From an uncultured Pelagibacteraceae bacterium (GTDB lineage: Bacteria; Pseudomonadota; Alphaproteobacteria; Pelagibacterales; Pelagibacteraceae), in contig CACMYE010000002.1 in the NCBI GenBank assembly GCA_902617825.1, forward strand, positions 1 to 64,000: a stretch of DNA of 64,000 nucleotides. The letters are read 5' to 3'. A program made the position numbers and the translations under genes. Below, piece after piece: positions 51,730 through 61,463 of the stretch. The first letter of the stretch is position 1; each line of letters begins with the position of its first letter. The notes under the pieces are model-generated. The model saw nothing but the letters and a program-made list of their open reading frames with translations. It did no database searches and had not been told where the DNA came from.

Positions 51730-52524
51730 TTACGTAATTCTTTTCTCAATTAATTTAATTACTTTAGGTAAATCTTTAATTGTATCTATTACATAGTCAG
51801 CACCAACTTTTTTAAATTTATTCTTGATCATTTTTCTAAATTTAGATTTATCTTTGTAAGATAGTTTATTAAATTCGTTCTCTGTTTTACCAAATTCATT
51901 ACCTGAAAATATGACACCTACTGCCCACATCCCAGCATTTACTCCTTCTAATAGTCCAGGAATAGTATCGTCTACTTTTATACAACTTGATCCCTTTGTT
52001 ATATTTAGGTCAGAAAAAATTTTGTATATTATCTCTGCTGTTGGTCTTCCAATTTTTGCATATGAAGAACCATATGAAATGTCTGGTGTAAATTTTTGTT
52101 TTTTTAATTCCGACAATATAATTTTTAAAATATCATCAGAGTATCCAGTATTTGTAGCTATTTTAATTTTTTTATTTTTTATAAATTCAATAGTTTTTTT
52201 ACTCCCTGTAATTAATTTAGAGTGTTTTTTAATAATTTTTTTAAGCTCAGGATTAAAAAGTTTAAATAATTTATCTATATCATTCTTACTAGGTTTTTTT
52301 TTATACTTTTTTTTCCAAAGTAGATTTATTTTCTTTGAATAGATTAATTGACTTATATGTGCTCTTTTTTCAATGCCCATAGGACCAATAGCTTCTTTTC
52401 TAGTTATTGGTATTCCATTATCATTAAAGATATGAATAAGAACTTTAGATGGTGCTTGACTTCCAAAATCTATTAGAGTGCCAGCTAGATCAAAAACAAT
52501 TGCCTCTATTTTTGTATTTTTCAT
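51730..52524 (-). CDS. phnX: Phosphonoacetaldehyde hydrolase (phosphonatase)
   Basis: PhnX splits phosphonoacetaldehyde into acetaldehyde and phosphate. The protein is a HAD-family enzyme of 264 residues. The nucleophile motif is FDLAGT with Asp12, and the Schiff-base lysine that distinguishes phosphonatases is Lys53 in GPMGIEKRAH, exactly at the position known from the Bacillus enzyme. VDDTIPGLLEGVNAGMWAVGV is also typical. PhnW, which would make the substrate from 2-aminoethylphosphonate, is not in the window. It is convergent with aqpS, with a gap of two bases. Confidence 0.9.
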   Translation of the reverse strand: MKNTKIEAIVFDLAGTLIDFGSQAPSKVLIHIFNDNGIPITRKEAIGPMGIEKRAHISQLIYSKKINLLWKKKYKKKPSKNDIDKLFKLFNPELKKIIKKHSKLITGSKKTIEFIKNKKIKIATNTGYSDDILKIILSELKKQKFTPDISYGSSYAKIGRPTAEIIYKIFSDLNITKGSSCIKVDDTIPGLLEGVNAGMWAVGVIFSGNEFGKTENEFNKLSYKDKSKFRKMIKNKFKKVGADYVIDTIKDLPKVIKLIEKRIT

Positions 52525-52628
52525 TTAATTTTCGAATCAAATTAGTTAAATTTGGAGAACAAGTATTGCTTATACCTTTTATTTGTTAGAAATTCTTAAT
52601 TTTATTGTCTTTATAGAATTTTTCTTAT

Positions 52629-52668
52629 TGTTTCATTAATGTTACAAAAATATTACAAATTTATTACA
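52629..52668 (+). promoter_or_regulatory. Four-unit Pho-box-like repeat before the TPR gene
   Basis: TGTTTCA-N4-TGTTACA-N4-TATTACA-N4-TATTACA with units at 52629, 52640, 52651 and 52662, an exact 11-base period, ending one base before the ATG. PhoB sites are tandem 7-mers with 4-base spacers. If the first two units are the functional box, transcription would begin at or near the ATG. Confidence 0.55.
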
Positions 52669-52669
52669 C

Positions 52670-53221
52670 ATGAAAAAATACTATTACTTTTTTTTTATAA
52701 TTATATTCTCAACTTTAAGTTTAAACGCTGAGACTACAAATACAAAATTAAATAAACTTTTTATTCAGTTGAAGGAATGTAATTCGCAAAAACAATCTAA
52801 AATACTTGAAAATAAGATATGGAGATTATGGGAGACACATCCAACTAACTTCCAATTAACAATAGACTTAAAAGAAGGATCTAGGCTCGTCCAAAATAGA
52901 AATTATTTAAAAGCTTACAATATTTTTAGTAAAATTATTGATAAAGACCCTAATTGGGCAGAGGCTTGGAATAGACGAGCAACCACTTTGTATTTGATGG
53001 GCAAACATAAAAATGCATTAAAGGATATTGATATAGTATTAAAACTTGAAAAAAGACATTTTGGTGCTTTAATCGGGAAAGGACAAGTATATATGGAAAT
53101 GAAAGAGTACGAAAAAGCATATAATAGCTTTCTTGAATCTTCATATATTAATCCAATGAACAGCAATACCATGGAACTAATACCAAGAATTTCGAAATTA
53201 ATTTCAGAAAAAATAATTTAA
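52670..53221 (+). CDS. Exported TPR-repeat protein
   Basis: A 183-residue protein with a signal peptide ending SLNAE (about residue 22) and two to three tetratricopeptide repeats (RNYLKAYNIFSKIIDKDPNWAEAWNRRATTLYLMGKHKNALKDIDIVLKLEKRHFGALIGKGQVYMEM region). TPR domains mediate protein contacts, here in the periplasm. No partner is indicated. The gene stands alone, preceded by a four-unit Pho-box-like repeat, which suggests induction under phosphate limitation. Confidence 0.87.
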   Translation: MKKYYYFFFIIIFSTLSLNAETTNTKLNKLFIQLKECNSQKQSKILENKIWRLWETHPTNFQLTIDLKEGSRLVQNRNYLKAYNIFSKIIDKDPNWAEAWNRRATTLYLMGKHKNALKDIDIVLKLEKRHFGALIGKGQVYMEMKEYEKAYNSFLESSYINPMNSNTMELIPRISKLISEKII

Positions 53222-53280
53222 TTTATTTCAGGATTAAAAAAAACTTTAATATTAGTCAAATAAAAATATGTTATAGATGC

Positions 53281-53772
53281 ATGAAAAATATTAATTTAAC
53301 AAACAATATAAAACTAATTAATAAACCATATAAAAAAAAAGGTTATTATCATTTTTTAAAAACAGCTAATTTATCCTTGATAGTATGTGAAATTAAAAAA
53401 GATAAATTTGTTGTAGTAAGTCAGAAAAGAGTCCCAGTTAGTAAAGTCACCTATGAATTTCCATCTGGTATAATTGATAAAGGAGAAAATCCTTTAAGTG
53501 CAGCTTGTAGAGAATTTTATGAGGAGACAGGATATAAAATATCAGGTACACCAAAAAAAATATTCACAATAAATTGTGAGCCAGGAAGACTAACAACTAA
53601 AATCTACTGTTATTATTCAAATAATATAGTTAAAAAAAAGGAGTCTGAGAAAGGTATTAAGATACATTTACTATCTAAAGATAAAATAAATAAGTTAATT
53701 CTTAAAGATAAATTTTGTAATGCCTCTCATATAGCATCATTTCTTAAAGTTATAGAGGTGCCTACTAAGTAA
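53281..53772 (+). CDS. NUDIX hydrolase
   Basis: A 163-residue NUDIX enzyme. The Nudix box is complete: GIIDKGENPLSAACREFYEETGY matches Gx5Ex7REUxEExGU. The surrounding sequence (SQKRVPVSKVTYEFPSG before it, and NCEPGRLTTKIYCYYS after it) is like ADP-ribose pyrophosphatases, so hydrolysis of a nucleoside diphosphate sugar is the best guess. It follows the TPR gene by about 60 bases in the same direction. It may recycle phosphate or clear toxic nucleotides. Confidence 0.87.
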   Translation: MKNINLTNNIKLINKPYKKKGYYHFLKTANLSLIVCEIKKDKFVVVSQKRVPVSKVTYEFPSGIIDKGENPLSAACREFYEETGYKISGTPKKIFTINCEPGRLTTKIYCYYSNNIVKKKESEKGIKIHLLSKDKINKLILKDKFCNASHIASFLKVIEVPTK

Positions 53773-53876
53773 GCACCCCCTTATAAGAGAAGAATAACTT
53801 AAAACTTCTATATTTTAGTAAAAAATTGTTTCAATTATATTATTAAAATATTAAGTTTATTTTAAAAAAATTTAAA

Positions 53877-55385
53877 TTAATTTGAATAAATTACTCTAGG
53901 TTCTAAAAATAATTCTCTTGCTAGGGCTTTAAACTTTTTTGTAACTTGTTTGGAAATTATTTCTTGATGATGAGATGGTATTTTCAAAAAAACAGAGTTG
54001 CCTCTTTTATATAATTTAAATTCCTCTAAAAAAATTGTTGATATTGATGTTAATGCGTGTGCAAATCTTAAAGCTGAACCTACTTGTTTACTTGAAAAGA
54101 TTTCGTTATTGTTCAAAAAAGTTAAATATTCAATCTTAGGATTATATTTGATGCTGCAATATCTCCAGTAACATGACAGTGCTATTTGAATTCTTTCTTT
54201 ATGTGTTAGTTTAAGCAAAGGTGTATTAAGAGTTTCTTGAAAAACTAATTCTGCCTTTTGAAAAGCGCCAAGTCCCCAGTCCATATGGCTTAAAACACAT
54301 GCTAGGTTTAATAATTTTTTATTATAGTGCTCATTACCCTCAAAAACAGGCTTAATAAAATCATAATATTTTTTAAATGTTAATCCTAAATCACCTCTTT
54401 TTTTTGCAATATGGTCTAGTGACTTGCTAAACATTGCTGAATTTTCAAAATCTTTAAAATGTTCTTTTACTAAAGCTCCTTCCCTCAAACCGCTTATAGA
54501 ACATACGATTTTTTTAGGATTAGTTAAATTTATTATCTCGTTTAAAATTATCGAACTATACGGCAAATATTGAGTTCTAGATTTGGAAATATATTCTACA
54601 GTTTTTAATTTTGACTTACTAAAAGATGAGATTTTATCTAAAAATTTTGTTAATCTATCATTATCAATCGAATATTGATGAATAATATGAACGGGGTATT
54701 CATTCTGAAATAAATGAAGTTTAAATAAAGCTCTCCACGTGCCTCCAACTAAATATAAATTTTTAAATTTTTTCTTGGATAACCATTTTTCATCAGCAAA
54801 TAAATTTTTAGTGTACTTTGATAAATTTCTTTTTTTAACTATTGGATTATTAATTAATCTTAAAACACCAAGGGGTAAGGAAGTTTTATTAGTGATTACA
54901 TTATTTTCAACTCTAGCCAATTCTAAACTACCTCCACCTAAATCAGCAACAAGACCATCAACATTTTCAAAACCTATTTTTACACCTTCAGCTGAACATT
55001 CCGCTTCTTGATCACCACTAAGAATTTCTATTTTTTTTTGAAATAATTTTTCAACCTCTTCAGTAAAAGGTCTGGCATCCGAAGCTTCTCTGAGAACTGC
55101 AGTTGCTATGATTTTTAAATTTGTAATTTGTGATACATTTAAAATTTCTGAAAATCTCTTAAGTACTTTAAGAGCATATATTTTTCCAGAATGGTGCAAC
55201 TTTCTAGATTTATCTAAATTTTTACCAAGTTCACATACAGCTTTTTCGTTAAAAAAAGGAACTCTAGACGAGGTAAAATCATCATAAATTAGCATTCTAA
55301 TTGAATTTGAACCTATATCAATTATAGCAAGTTTCGCTTGCTTTAACTTTAAATTTGGATTTGTTTTAAGAACTTTGAGTGTCAT
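53877..55385 (-). CDS. ppx: Ppx/GppA family exopolyphosphatase
   Basis: An enzyme of the actin-like ASKHA fold that removes terminal phosphate from polyphosphate or pppGpp, 502 residues. The N-terminal LAIIDIGSNSIRMLIYD and the second motif VDGLVADLGGGSLELARV bind phosphate and metal. GLREGALV near residue 300 is also conserved. A C-terminal HD-like helical domain covers the last 180 residues. It overlaps ppk1 by 20 bases, so polyphosphate synthesis and breakdown genes form one operon. Confidence 0.92.
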   Translation of the reverse strand: MTLKVLKTNPNLKLKQAKLAIIDIGSNSIRMLIYDDFTSSRVPFFNEKAVCELGKNLDKSRKLHHSGKIYALKVLKRFSEILNVSQITNLKIIATAVLREASDARPFTEEVEKLFQKKIEILSGDQEAECSAEGVKIGFENVDGLVADLGGGSLELARVENNVITNKTSLPLGVLRLINNPIVKKRNLSKYTKNLFADEKWLSKKKFKNLYLVGGTWRALFKLHLFQNEYPVHIIHQYSIDNDRLTKFLDKISSFSKSKLKTVEYISKSRTQYLPYSSIILNEIINLTNPKKIVCSISGLREGALVKEHFKDFENSAMFSKSLDHIAKKRGDLGLTFKKYYDFIKPVFEGNEHYNKKLLNLACVLSHMDWGLGAFQKAELVFQETLNTPLLKLTHKERIQIALSCYWRYCSIKYNPKIEYLTFLNNNEIFSSKQVGSALRFAHALTSISTIFLEEFKLYKRGNSVFLKIPSHHQEIISKQVTKKFKALARELFLEPRVIYSN

Positions 55386-57525
55386 TTTTAATTAATCTCA
55401 AATTAAGTTTTTTTGGACGAATTTTTAATTTTGCTTTACCTCTACCTGACAAACTTGGATTATTCATAAAATATTCATGGGCTGAAAAAGAATCATCCTT
55501 ACTATATTTAATTTTTTTATAATTTCCAGTTGGATCTAATTGCCAACTTTGCTTGTTGTCTAAATAATTTGCTAACATTATTTGATCTAATATTTGTTCA
55601 TGAACTGTTGGATTTTCAATTGGTACTAGAAGTTCAACTCTTCTATTCAAATTTCTAGGCATTAAATCAGCTGAAGAAATAAAAACTTTTGCATTTCTGT
55701 TAGGCATCTCTTTTCCATTTGCAAAACAATATATTCTTGAGTGTTCAAGAAATCTTCCTATCATACTTTTGACCACTATATTTTCAGATTTATCTTTTAC
55801 ACCCGGTCTCAAACAGCAGACTCCTCTTACAAAAAGATAAATTTTAACACCTGCGTTTGAAGCCTCATAAAATTTATCAATGATGATTGGATCAACCAGA
55901 GAGTTCATTTTTGCCCATATTTCAGCTTTTTTTCCTTTTTTAGCGTTTGAAATTTCTATATCTATACATTTGTTAAGAGTAATTCTTAGATTAATTGGTG
56001 AAATTGATATTTTATTTAAATTTCTAGGTTTTGAATAACCTGTAACGTAATTAAAAAATTTTTCTACATCACCAGCAATTTTTTTATTGGAGCTAAATAA
56101 AGATAAGTCTGTGTAAATTTTTGCATTTACAGGGTGATAATTTCCAGTACCTAAATGAACATAGGTTTGTATTTTACCTAGTTCTCGTCTAAGCACTAAA
56201 GAAGACTTAGCGTGTGTCTTATACTTTGCAAAACCGTAAACAATTTGAACCCCAGCTTTTTCTAAACTTCTAGCTAATTGAATATTGGCCTCTTCATCAA
56301 ATCTCGCTTTAATTTCAATAAGAGCTGTGACCGTTTTTCCATTTTCTGCAGCTGAGATAAGCGCTTTAACTATGGGTGAGTCTAAAGTTGTTCTATAAAG
56401 GGTTTGTTTTATTGCAATAACTTTTTTATCATAAGCGGCTTGATTTAAAAATTCAATTACAGCATCAAATGTTTCAAATGGGTGATGAACAACTAAATCT
56501 TTTTGTTTTATAGTATCAAAAAAATTGTTATTAAATTCTTTTAATCTTTCTACTTCTCGAGGATTAAAATTTTTAAATCTGAGTTTAGAGTTTTTTAACT
56601 TACATATTTGATCTATATCTTCAATACCTACAAGTCCTTCTGTTTCGTATATATAATCTGGGTTTACTTCTAGTTTATTAGTAATAAATTTTATTAAATC
56701 TTTATTGCTGTTTTTGATTACTTCTAAACGAACTATATCTCCAATTCTTCTTCTCTTGAGGGCTAATTCAAATGATCTTACCAGATCTTCAGCTTCCTCT
56801 TGTATTTCGACATCACTATCTCTAATAACCCTAAATATCATTTTACTCTCTAGATTGTGATCTGGAAATATTTCAGAGGAAAAAAAACTAATTATATCAT
56901 CAAGAATAACATATTTTTTGTAATTTTTTCCTCCATCTATTTCTATAAATCTTGATAAAGCTTTGGGAATTACGATGATTGAATTTAATAATCTTTTTTT
57001 ATTTTTTTTTTTAAGTTTCATAACCACTGCTCTGCCTTGATTTACTATGAACGGAAATGGATGTGCAGGATCAATAGCTGAAGGTGTCAGTAAAGGAAAT
57101 ATTTCCTCATAAAAAATATTTTTTAGTTTGATTTTTTCGTTTTTACTAAGATCTTGTGGTTTCACTAAAGTAATATAATTTTTCTTTAGTTGTGAAATTA
57201 GATTTTTGTAAATTAAGTTCTGTTTAACAAGAAGATTTTTAGTTTCTTGAACAACTTCACTCATTTGTTCTTCTGGATTTAATCCATCCGAACTTAACGA
57301 CTCTACATCTTGTTTTATCTGGCTATATAAACCTGCAACACGAACCATAAAAAACTCATCTAAATTAGATCCAGCTATGGACAGAAATTTTACTCTTTCA
57401 TATAGTGGATTATCTATATTTTGAGCTTCAAGTAACACCCTATCATTAAATTTAAGCCAAGATAATTCTCTGTTGATATATTTAGATTTTAACTCTTGTT
57501 TCTGTTGTTTTTTTAATGGAGTCAT
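55366..57525 (-). CDS. ppk1: Polyphosphate kinase 1
   Basis: PPK1 polymerises phosphate from ATP into polyphosphate. The ORF track starts at 57558, but that would overlap sixA. The ATG at 57525 (MTPLKKQQKQ) leads directly to YINRELSWLKFNDRVLLEA, the normal N-terminal domain, giving 719 residues. The phospholipase-D-like histidine motifs are YKTHAKSSLVLRRE and RIYCFANG with NRRVELLVPI near the end. It is divergent from sixA across 13 bases and overlaps ppx. Confidence 0.96.
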   Translation of the reverse strand: MTPLKKQQKQELKSKYINRELSWLKFNDRVLLEAQNIDNPLYERVKFLSIAGSNLDEFFMVRVAGLYSQIKQDVESLSSDGLNPEEQMSEVVQETKNLLVKQNLIYKNLISQLKKNYITLVKPQDLSKNEKIKLKNIFYEEIFPLLTPSAIDPAHPFPFIVNQGRAVVMKLKKKNKKRLLNSIIVIPKALSRFIEIDGGKNYKKYVILDDIISFFSSEIFPDHNLESKMIFRVIRDSDVEIQEEAEDLVRSFELALKRRRIGDIVRLEVIKNSNKDLIKFITNKLEVNPDYIYETEGLVGIEDIDQICKLKNSKLRFKNFNPREVERLKEFNNNFFDTIKQKDLVVHHPFETFDAVIEFLNQAAYDKKVIAIKQTLYRTTLDSPIVKALISAAENGKTVTALIEIKARFDEEANIQLARSLEKAGVQIVYGFAKYKTHAKSSLVLRRELGKIQTYVHLGTGNYHPVNAKIYTDLSLFSSNKKIAGDVEKFFNYVTGYSKPRNLNKISISPINLRITLNKCIDIEISNAKKGKKAEIWAKMNSLVDPIIIDKFYEASNAGVKIYLFVRGVCCLRPGVKDKSENIVVKSMIGRFLEHSRIYCFANGKEMPNRNAKVFISSADLMPRNLNRRVELLVPIENPTVHEQILDQIMLANYLDNKQSWQLDPTGNYKKIKYSKDDSFSAHEYFMNNPSLSGRGKAKLKIRPKKLNLRLIKNDTQSS

Positions 57526-57538
57526 ATAATTACAAATA

Positions 57539-58063
57539 ATGTTACATTTATATGTCATGCGTCACTCAAAATCCAGTTGGAGTGATCCCAGTCTAGACGA
57601 TTTTGATAGACCGTTAAGTAAAAGAGGTAAGAACAATGCTAAATTAATTTGTGAATTTTTTATTAAAAAAAATTATAAGTTTGATTATGTATTAGTTTCT
57701 AGTGCAAATAGAACAAAAAAAACTTTAAATATACTTTTAAAAAAAATCACTACACCAAAAAAAATTTTTTCATCTAAGAAACTTTATTTAGCAAATGAAG
57801 ATAGAATTATTGAGTTAATTAAAACAATTCCAAAAAAATATAAATCTATTTTGTTAATTAACCATGAACCTACAGTAAGAAATTTAGTAAAAGCATTAAC
57901 AAAGAACCAAAATAATAATCATTTTAAATTACTAAATTATAAATTTCCAACCTCTGCCTATGCCAAAATTAATTTTGATTTAATTGAATGGAAAGAAATA
58001 AAAAATAATGGATTAATTAAAGAGTTTATCAGACCAAAAGATCTTCAGGACTCTAAAGAATAA
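57539..58063 (+). CDS. sixA: Phosphohistidine phosphatase SixA-like
   Basis: A histidine phosphatase (RHG) family protein of 174 residues. The start MLHLYVMRHSKSSWSDPSLDDFDRPLSKRG is the SixA pattern with catalytic Arg8-His9. The second catalytic His is in INHEPTVRNL. In E. coli SixA dephosphorylates histidine phosphocarriers; the target here is not known. It is divergent from ppk1 and convergent with phoB (19-base overlap). The C-terminal half is rich in Asn and Lys. Confidence 0.9.
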   Translation: MLHLYVMRHSKSSWSDPSLDDFDRPLSKRGKNNAKLICEFFIKKNYKFDYVLVSSANRTKKTLNILLKKITTPKKIFSSKKLYLANEDRIIELIKTIPKKYKSILLINHEPTVRNLVKALTKNQNNNHFKLLNYKFPTSAYAKINFDLIEWKEIKNNGLIKEFIRPKDLQDSKE

Positions 58064-58728
58064 CCTGCCGATCTAACAGTTCTTATTAATGGTTTAGTTT
58101 TTTCTATATTTATAGCTTGTCTCAATCTTCTTATATGAACATCAACCGTTCGAGACTCTACATAGATATTTTCACCCCAAACATTATTTAAAAGTTGTTC
58201 TCGTGAATAAACTCTTTTAGGGTTTTTAATAAAAAAATCTAATAATTTAAATTCAGTTGGTCCTAAGGATATTTCTTTATTATTTCTGTAGACACGTTTT
58301 GTTACTCTATCTATTTTTAAATCAGTAAATTCCACAATGTCCACTGAAGATTGAGGTTTAGACCTTCTTAGGAGAGATTTTATTCTAGCATTAAGTTCTT
58401 TTTGACTAAACGGTTTTGTTACATAATCGTCTGCACCTGTGTCAAATGCTTTAATTTTATCTGCTTCCTCGCCTTTAGCAGTTAGCATTATTATTGGTAT
58501 ATCACTAAATTTTTTATCCTTCTTTAAATTTTTACAAAGATCCACTCCAGAAAGATCTGGCAGCATCCAATCCAAAAGTATTAAATCAGGTTGCTTATCT
58601 TTAATTAATTTAAGTGCTTCCTCTCCATTTTCAGAAAAACTTACCTTATGGCCCTCTTTTTCTAAATTGTATTTTAATAAAGTTACTATTGGTGTTTCAT
58701 CTTCAGCAATAAAAACATGTGCTGACAT
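58045..58728 (-). CDS. phoB: Phosphate regulon response regulator PhoB
   Basis: An OmpR/PhoB-type regulator of 227 residues. The receiver domain has the phospho-acceptor Asp in LILLDWMLPDLSG and the Lys in DYVTKPF. The winged-helix domain contains LGPTEFKLLDFFIKNPKRVYSREQLLNNVWG and VESRTVDVHIRRLRQAI, the DNA-contacting helix. It is the last gene of pstSCAB-phoU-phoB. The sensor kinase PhoR does not lie in the window. The 7+4-base repeats found upstream of arsC and the TPR gene are its likely sites. Confidence 0.96.
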   Translation of the reverse strand: MSAHVFIAEDETPIVTLLKYNLEKEGHKVSFSENGEEALKLIKDKQPDLILLDWMLPDLSGVDLCKNLKKDKKFSDIPIIMLTAKGEEADKIKAFDTGADDYVTKPFSQKELNARIKSLLRRSKPQSSVDIVEFTDLKIDRVTKRVYRNNKEISLGPTEFKLLDFFIKNPKRVYSREQLLNNVWGENIYVESRTVDVHIRRLRQAINIEKTKPLIRTVRSAGYSLES

Positions 58729-58730
58729 TA

Positions 58731-59438
58731 TTACTTTTCTCCAGTTACTATTGGCTCTGTGCCTTTTGGTCTATCACCTTCTAAATACTTACCTTCAACT
58801 AAATAATATATTTGTTCTGCAATGTTTGTTGAGTGATCACCAATTCTCTCCATATTTTTTGTAACAAACAATAAGTGAGTTCCATCATCCAAATTGCTTT
58901 CATGTTCTTTAAGATATTTAATTACTTCTTGCATACAAAGATTAGTTAACTCATCTATTTGCTCATCATTCTCCCAGACGTTCACAGCCATCGATGAAGA
59001 TCTATCCAGATAAGCGTCTAAAACAGATTTTAATTGTTTTTGTACATTTATGGAAACTCTCACTAAAGCGTCAACTAGATTTTTTGGTAAATTTTCATTT
59101 AATAACAGAGTTCTTTTCGAAATGTTTTTGGCTAAATCACCAATTCTCTCTAAATCAGAGGATATTTTTAATGCTGTAACTGTTTCTCTCAAATCTATAG
59201 CCATTGGTTGTCTTAAAGCAATGAGGTTTACAACTTGCTGTTCTATTAAAGTTTCAAATTTATCAATTTTTTCATCGTTTTTTATTACTGTTTCTGCATT
59301 TTCGCTATCACGAGTAGTTATTGCAATAATTGCTTTTCCTAATGCCTCTTCGCATGAAACACCCATTTTTATGATATTTTTATTTAAACTTTTTAATTCT
59401 TCTTCGTAAGATTTTACTGTATGCGTTGCTTCCGACAT
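58731..59438 (-). CDS. phoU: Phosphate transport system regulator PhoU
   Basis: PhoU links the Pst transporter to PhoR/PhoB signalling and silences the regulon when phosphate is ample. It is a 235-residue all-helical protein made of two three-helix repeats, each with a metal-binding ExxxD-type motif: DLERIGDLAKNIS in the first and NMERIGDHSTNIAEQIYYL in the second. It overlaps the stop of pstB by one base and lies two bases from phoB. Confidence 0.96.
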   Translation of the reverse strand: MSEATHTVKSYEEELKSLNKNIIKMGVSCEEALGKAIIAITTRDSENAETVIKNDEKIDKFETLIEQQVVNLIALRQPMAIDLRETVTALKISSDLERIGDLAKNISKRTLLLNENLPKNLVDALVRVSINVQKQLKSVLDAYLDRSSSMAVNVWENDEQIDELTNLCMQEVIKYLKEHESNLDDGTHLLFVTKNMERIGDHSTNIAEQIYYLVEGKYLEGDRPKGTEPIVTGEK

Positions 59439-60193
59439 TATCCGAACCTCCCTGTAATATAATCTTGCGTTTTATTATTTTCTGGATTCTTAAATATCTT
59501 ATCTGTTGATCCATGTTCTATCAATTCTCCTAAGTGAAAGAAACCAGTATTTTGAGATACTCTTGCTGCTTGAGCCATAGAGTGAGTAACTATAATTATT
59601 GTATGTTCTTTCTTTAATTCATCAATTAACTCCTCAATTTGGGCTGTTGCAATTGGGTCTAATGCTGAGCAAGGCTCGTCCATTAAGATTACCTCCGGTT
59701 GTACCGAAATAGCTCTTGCTATACATAACCGTTGTTGCTGGCCACCTGACAAACCTGTTCCAGGTTCATGAAGTCTATCTTTTACTTCTTCCCAGAGCGC
59801 AGCTTTTTTTAAACTTGTCTCAACTATTTCGTCCATTTCTTGTTTTGATTGAGCCATACCATGGATTGTAGGACCATAAGAAATATTTTCGTATAATGTT
59901 TTTGGAAATGGATTTGGTTTTTGAAAAACCATTCCAATTTTTTCTCGCAATCTTACTACGTCACACCCTTTATCGTTTATATTAAAATCATTTATAACTA
60001 TCTCTCCTTGAACCTTACATATATCGATTACATCATTCATTCTATTTAAGCATCTTAAAAAAGTAGATTTACCACATCCCGATGGTCCAATTAAGGCTGT
60101 CACCTGATTTTCCTCTATTTCTAAATTTATATTAAACAAAGCTTGTTTTTTTCCATAAAAAACATCAACATTTTTTGCACTAATCTTAATCAT
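59438..60193 (-). CDS. pstB: Phosphate ABC transporter ATP-binding protein PstB
   Basis: The ATPase of the high-affinity phosphate importer. The ORF track starts at 60214, overlapping pstA. The ATG at 60193 ([14 protein letters not shown]) has a good Shine-Dalgarno (GGAG, seven bases before it) and lies one base after pstA, so I use it; this gives 251 residues. Walker A is [17 protein letters not shown], the signature [14 protein letters not shown], and Walker [14 protein letters not shown]. These are all diagnostic of PstB. Confidence 0.96.
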   Translation of the reverse strand: MIKISAKNVDVFYGKKQALFNINLEIEENQVTALIGPSGCGKSTFLRCLNRMNDVIDICKVQGEIVINDFNINDKGCDVVRLREKIGMVFQKPNPFPKTLYENISYGPTIHGMAQSKQEMDEIVETSLKKAALWEEVKDRLHEPGTGLSGGQQQRLCIARAISVQPEVILMDEPCSALDPIATAQIEELIDELKKEHTIIIVTHSMAQAARVSQNTGFFHLGELIEHGSTDKIFKNPENNKTQDYITGRFG

Positions 60194-60194
60194 A

Positions 60195-61463
60195 TTAACT
60201 CCATTTTTTTTCAAATTTATGTCTTATTATTTGTGCGAACAAATTCATAACTATTAAAAAACCAAGTAAAACCATTATACAAGCTGAAACTTTTTCAACA
60301 AATCCCCTCTCAGCACTTTCAGCCCAAATATAAATTTGAACAGGTAGACTTGCAGCAGGGTCCATTGGTGAGCCAGGGATAGTGTTTACAAAAGCGACCA
60401 TACCAATTAATATTAATGGTGCTGTTTCACCCAATGCTTGAGCTAATCCAATAATGGTCCCAGACAGCGTACCTGGCATTGACAGAGGTACAGTATGATG
60501 CATTGTGGTTTGCATACGACTAGCACCCATCGCTAGAGCTGCTTCTCTTATGCTTGGTGGCACTGCTTTTAAAGACGCTCTACAAGCAATAATAATCGTT
60601 GGCAAAGTCATCAAAGATAAGGTTATTCCTCCAACTAAAGGAGTTGACCTTGGTAATTGAAACACTGCTAATAAAATTCCCAAACCTAAAAGACCAAATA
60701 CAATAGATGGTACTGCTGCTAAATTATTAATATTTACCTCGATAAAATCTGTAAATCTATTTTTAGGGGCAAATTCTTCTAAGTATATTGCTGCTAAAAC
60801 AGCCACAGGAAAAGCAATAGCTAAACAAACTAAAATTGAAAATATTGATCCCATAAACGAACTTGCAATACCAGCTAACTCAGCTTCACGAGAGTCTGGA
60901 TAAGTAAAAAAACTTAAATTAAATTTACTCTCTACTTTTCCTTGTTCTACAAGTTGATCAAAAATTTTTAATTGATAATCGGTAACTCTTCTTTGGTTTT
61001 CAGGTAGGTCTCTTGGGTAATTTCCTTTAAATACCTGGTCCAAATCATCTGATGCAGTGATATAAACATCTTTTGTTTTTCCCAGTAAACTTGGATCATT
61101 AATCAATTCTTGTTTAATTTCTCTTTCAAAGAAATAAGAAACCATTTTTTTTAATTCATTTTGTTGTTTCTCATTTGCATTTTTATCTAAGTTAAACATT
61201 GACTGGAGTGATATTTCAAAATAATCAGCGTCTTCCAAATCCTCTTTGGACGGATTAGCATCTAAATACATAGTTTCAGCATCAAAATTGACAGGCACTA
61301 TCAACCAAGTTTTTTGAAAAGCGGTATAACCGGTTGAAAAAATTTTAAATATAAAAATTGCCAAAAACAAAAGTGCCATAAAAATTGCACTTTTACCTAA
61401 AAACTGAAATCTTTTTTCTGAGGAATATCTTTTTGCTAACAGTTTTTCTTTATTTTTATTCAT
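60195..61463 (-). CDS. pstA: Phosphate ABC transporter permease PstA, long form
   Basis: One of the two permeases of the Pst system, 422 residues. The first membrane span (about residues 25-45) is followed by a soluble insertion of about 145 residues, then by the permease core ([33 protein letters not shown] to the end) with the EAA-type loop [26 protein letters not shown]. Extended forms of PstA and PstC are usual in alphaproteobacteria. It overlaps pstC by 8 bases. Confidence 0.94.
   Translation of the reverse strand: MNKNKEKLLAKRYSSEKRFQFLGKSAIFMALLFLAIFIFKIFSTGYTAFQKTWLIVPVNFDAETMYLDANPSKEDLEDADYFEISLQSMFNLDKNANEKQQNELKKMVSYFFEREIKQELINDPSLLGKTKDVYITASDDLDQVFKGNYPRDLPENQRRVTDYQLKIFDQLVEQGKVESKFNLSFFTYPDSREAELAGIASSFMGSIFSILVCLAIAFPVAVLAAIYLEEFAPKNRFTDFIEVNINNLAAVPSIVFGLLGLGILLAVFQLPRSTPLVGGITLSLMTLPTIIIACRASLKAVPPSIREAALAMGASRMQTTMHHTVPLSMPGTLSGTIIGLAQALGETAPLILIGMVAFVNTIPGSPMDPAASLPVQIYIWAESAERGFVEKVSACIMVLLGFLIVMNLFAQIIRHKFEKKWS

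Noticed and set aside
53757-53777. Hairpin GGTGC...GCACC at the end of the NUDIX gene
   Set aside because: Short, with a mismatch, partly within the coding region, and not followed by a T tract, so not called a terminator.
57540-57557. TGTTACA-TTTA-TATGTCA at the sixA start, like a Pho box
   Set aside because: It starts one base into the sixA ATG and continues in the coding sequence; the second unit is poor and the neighbouring ATTACA is 12 rather than 11 bases away. Kept only as a weak possibility for ppk1.
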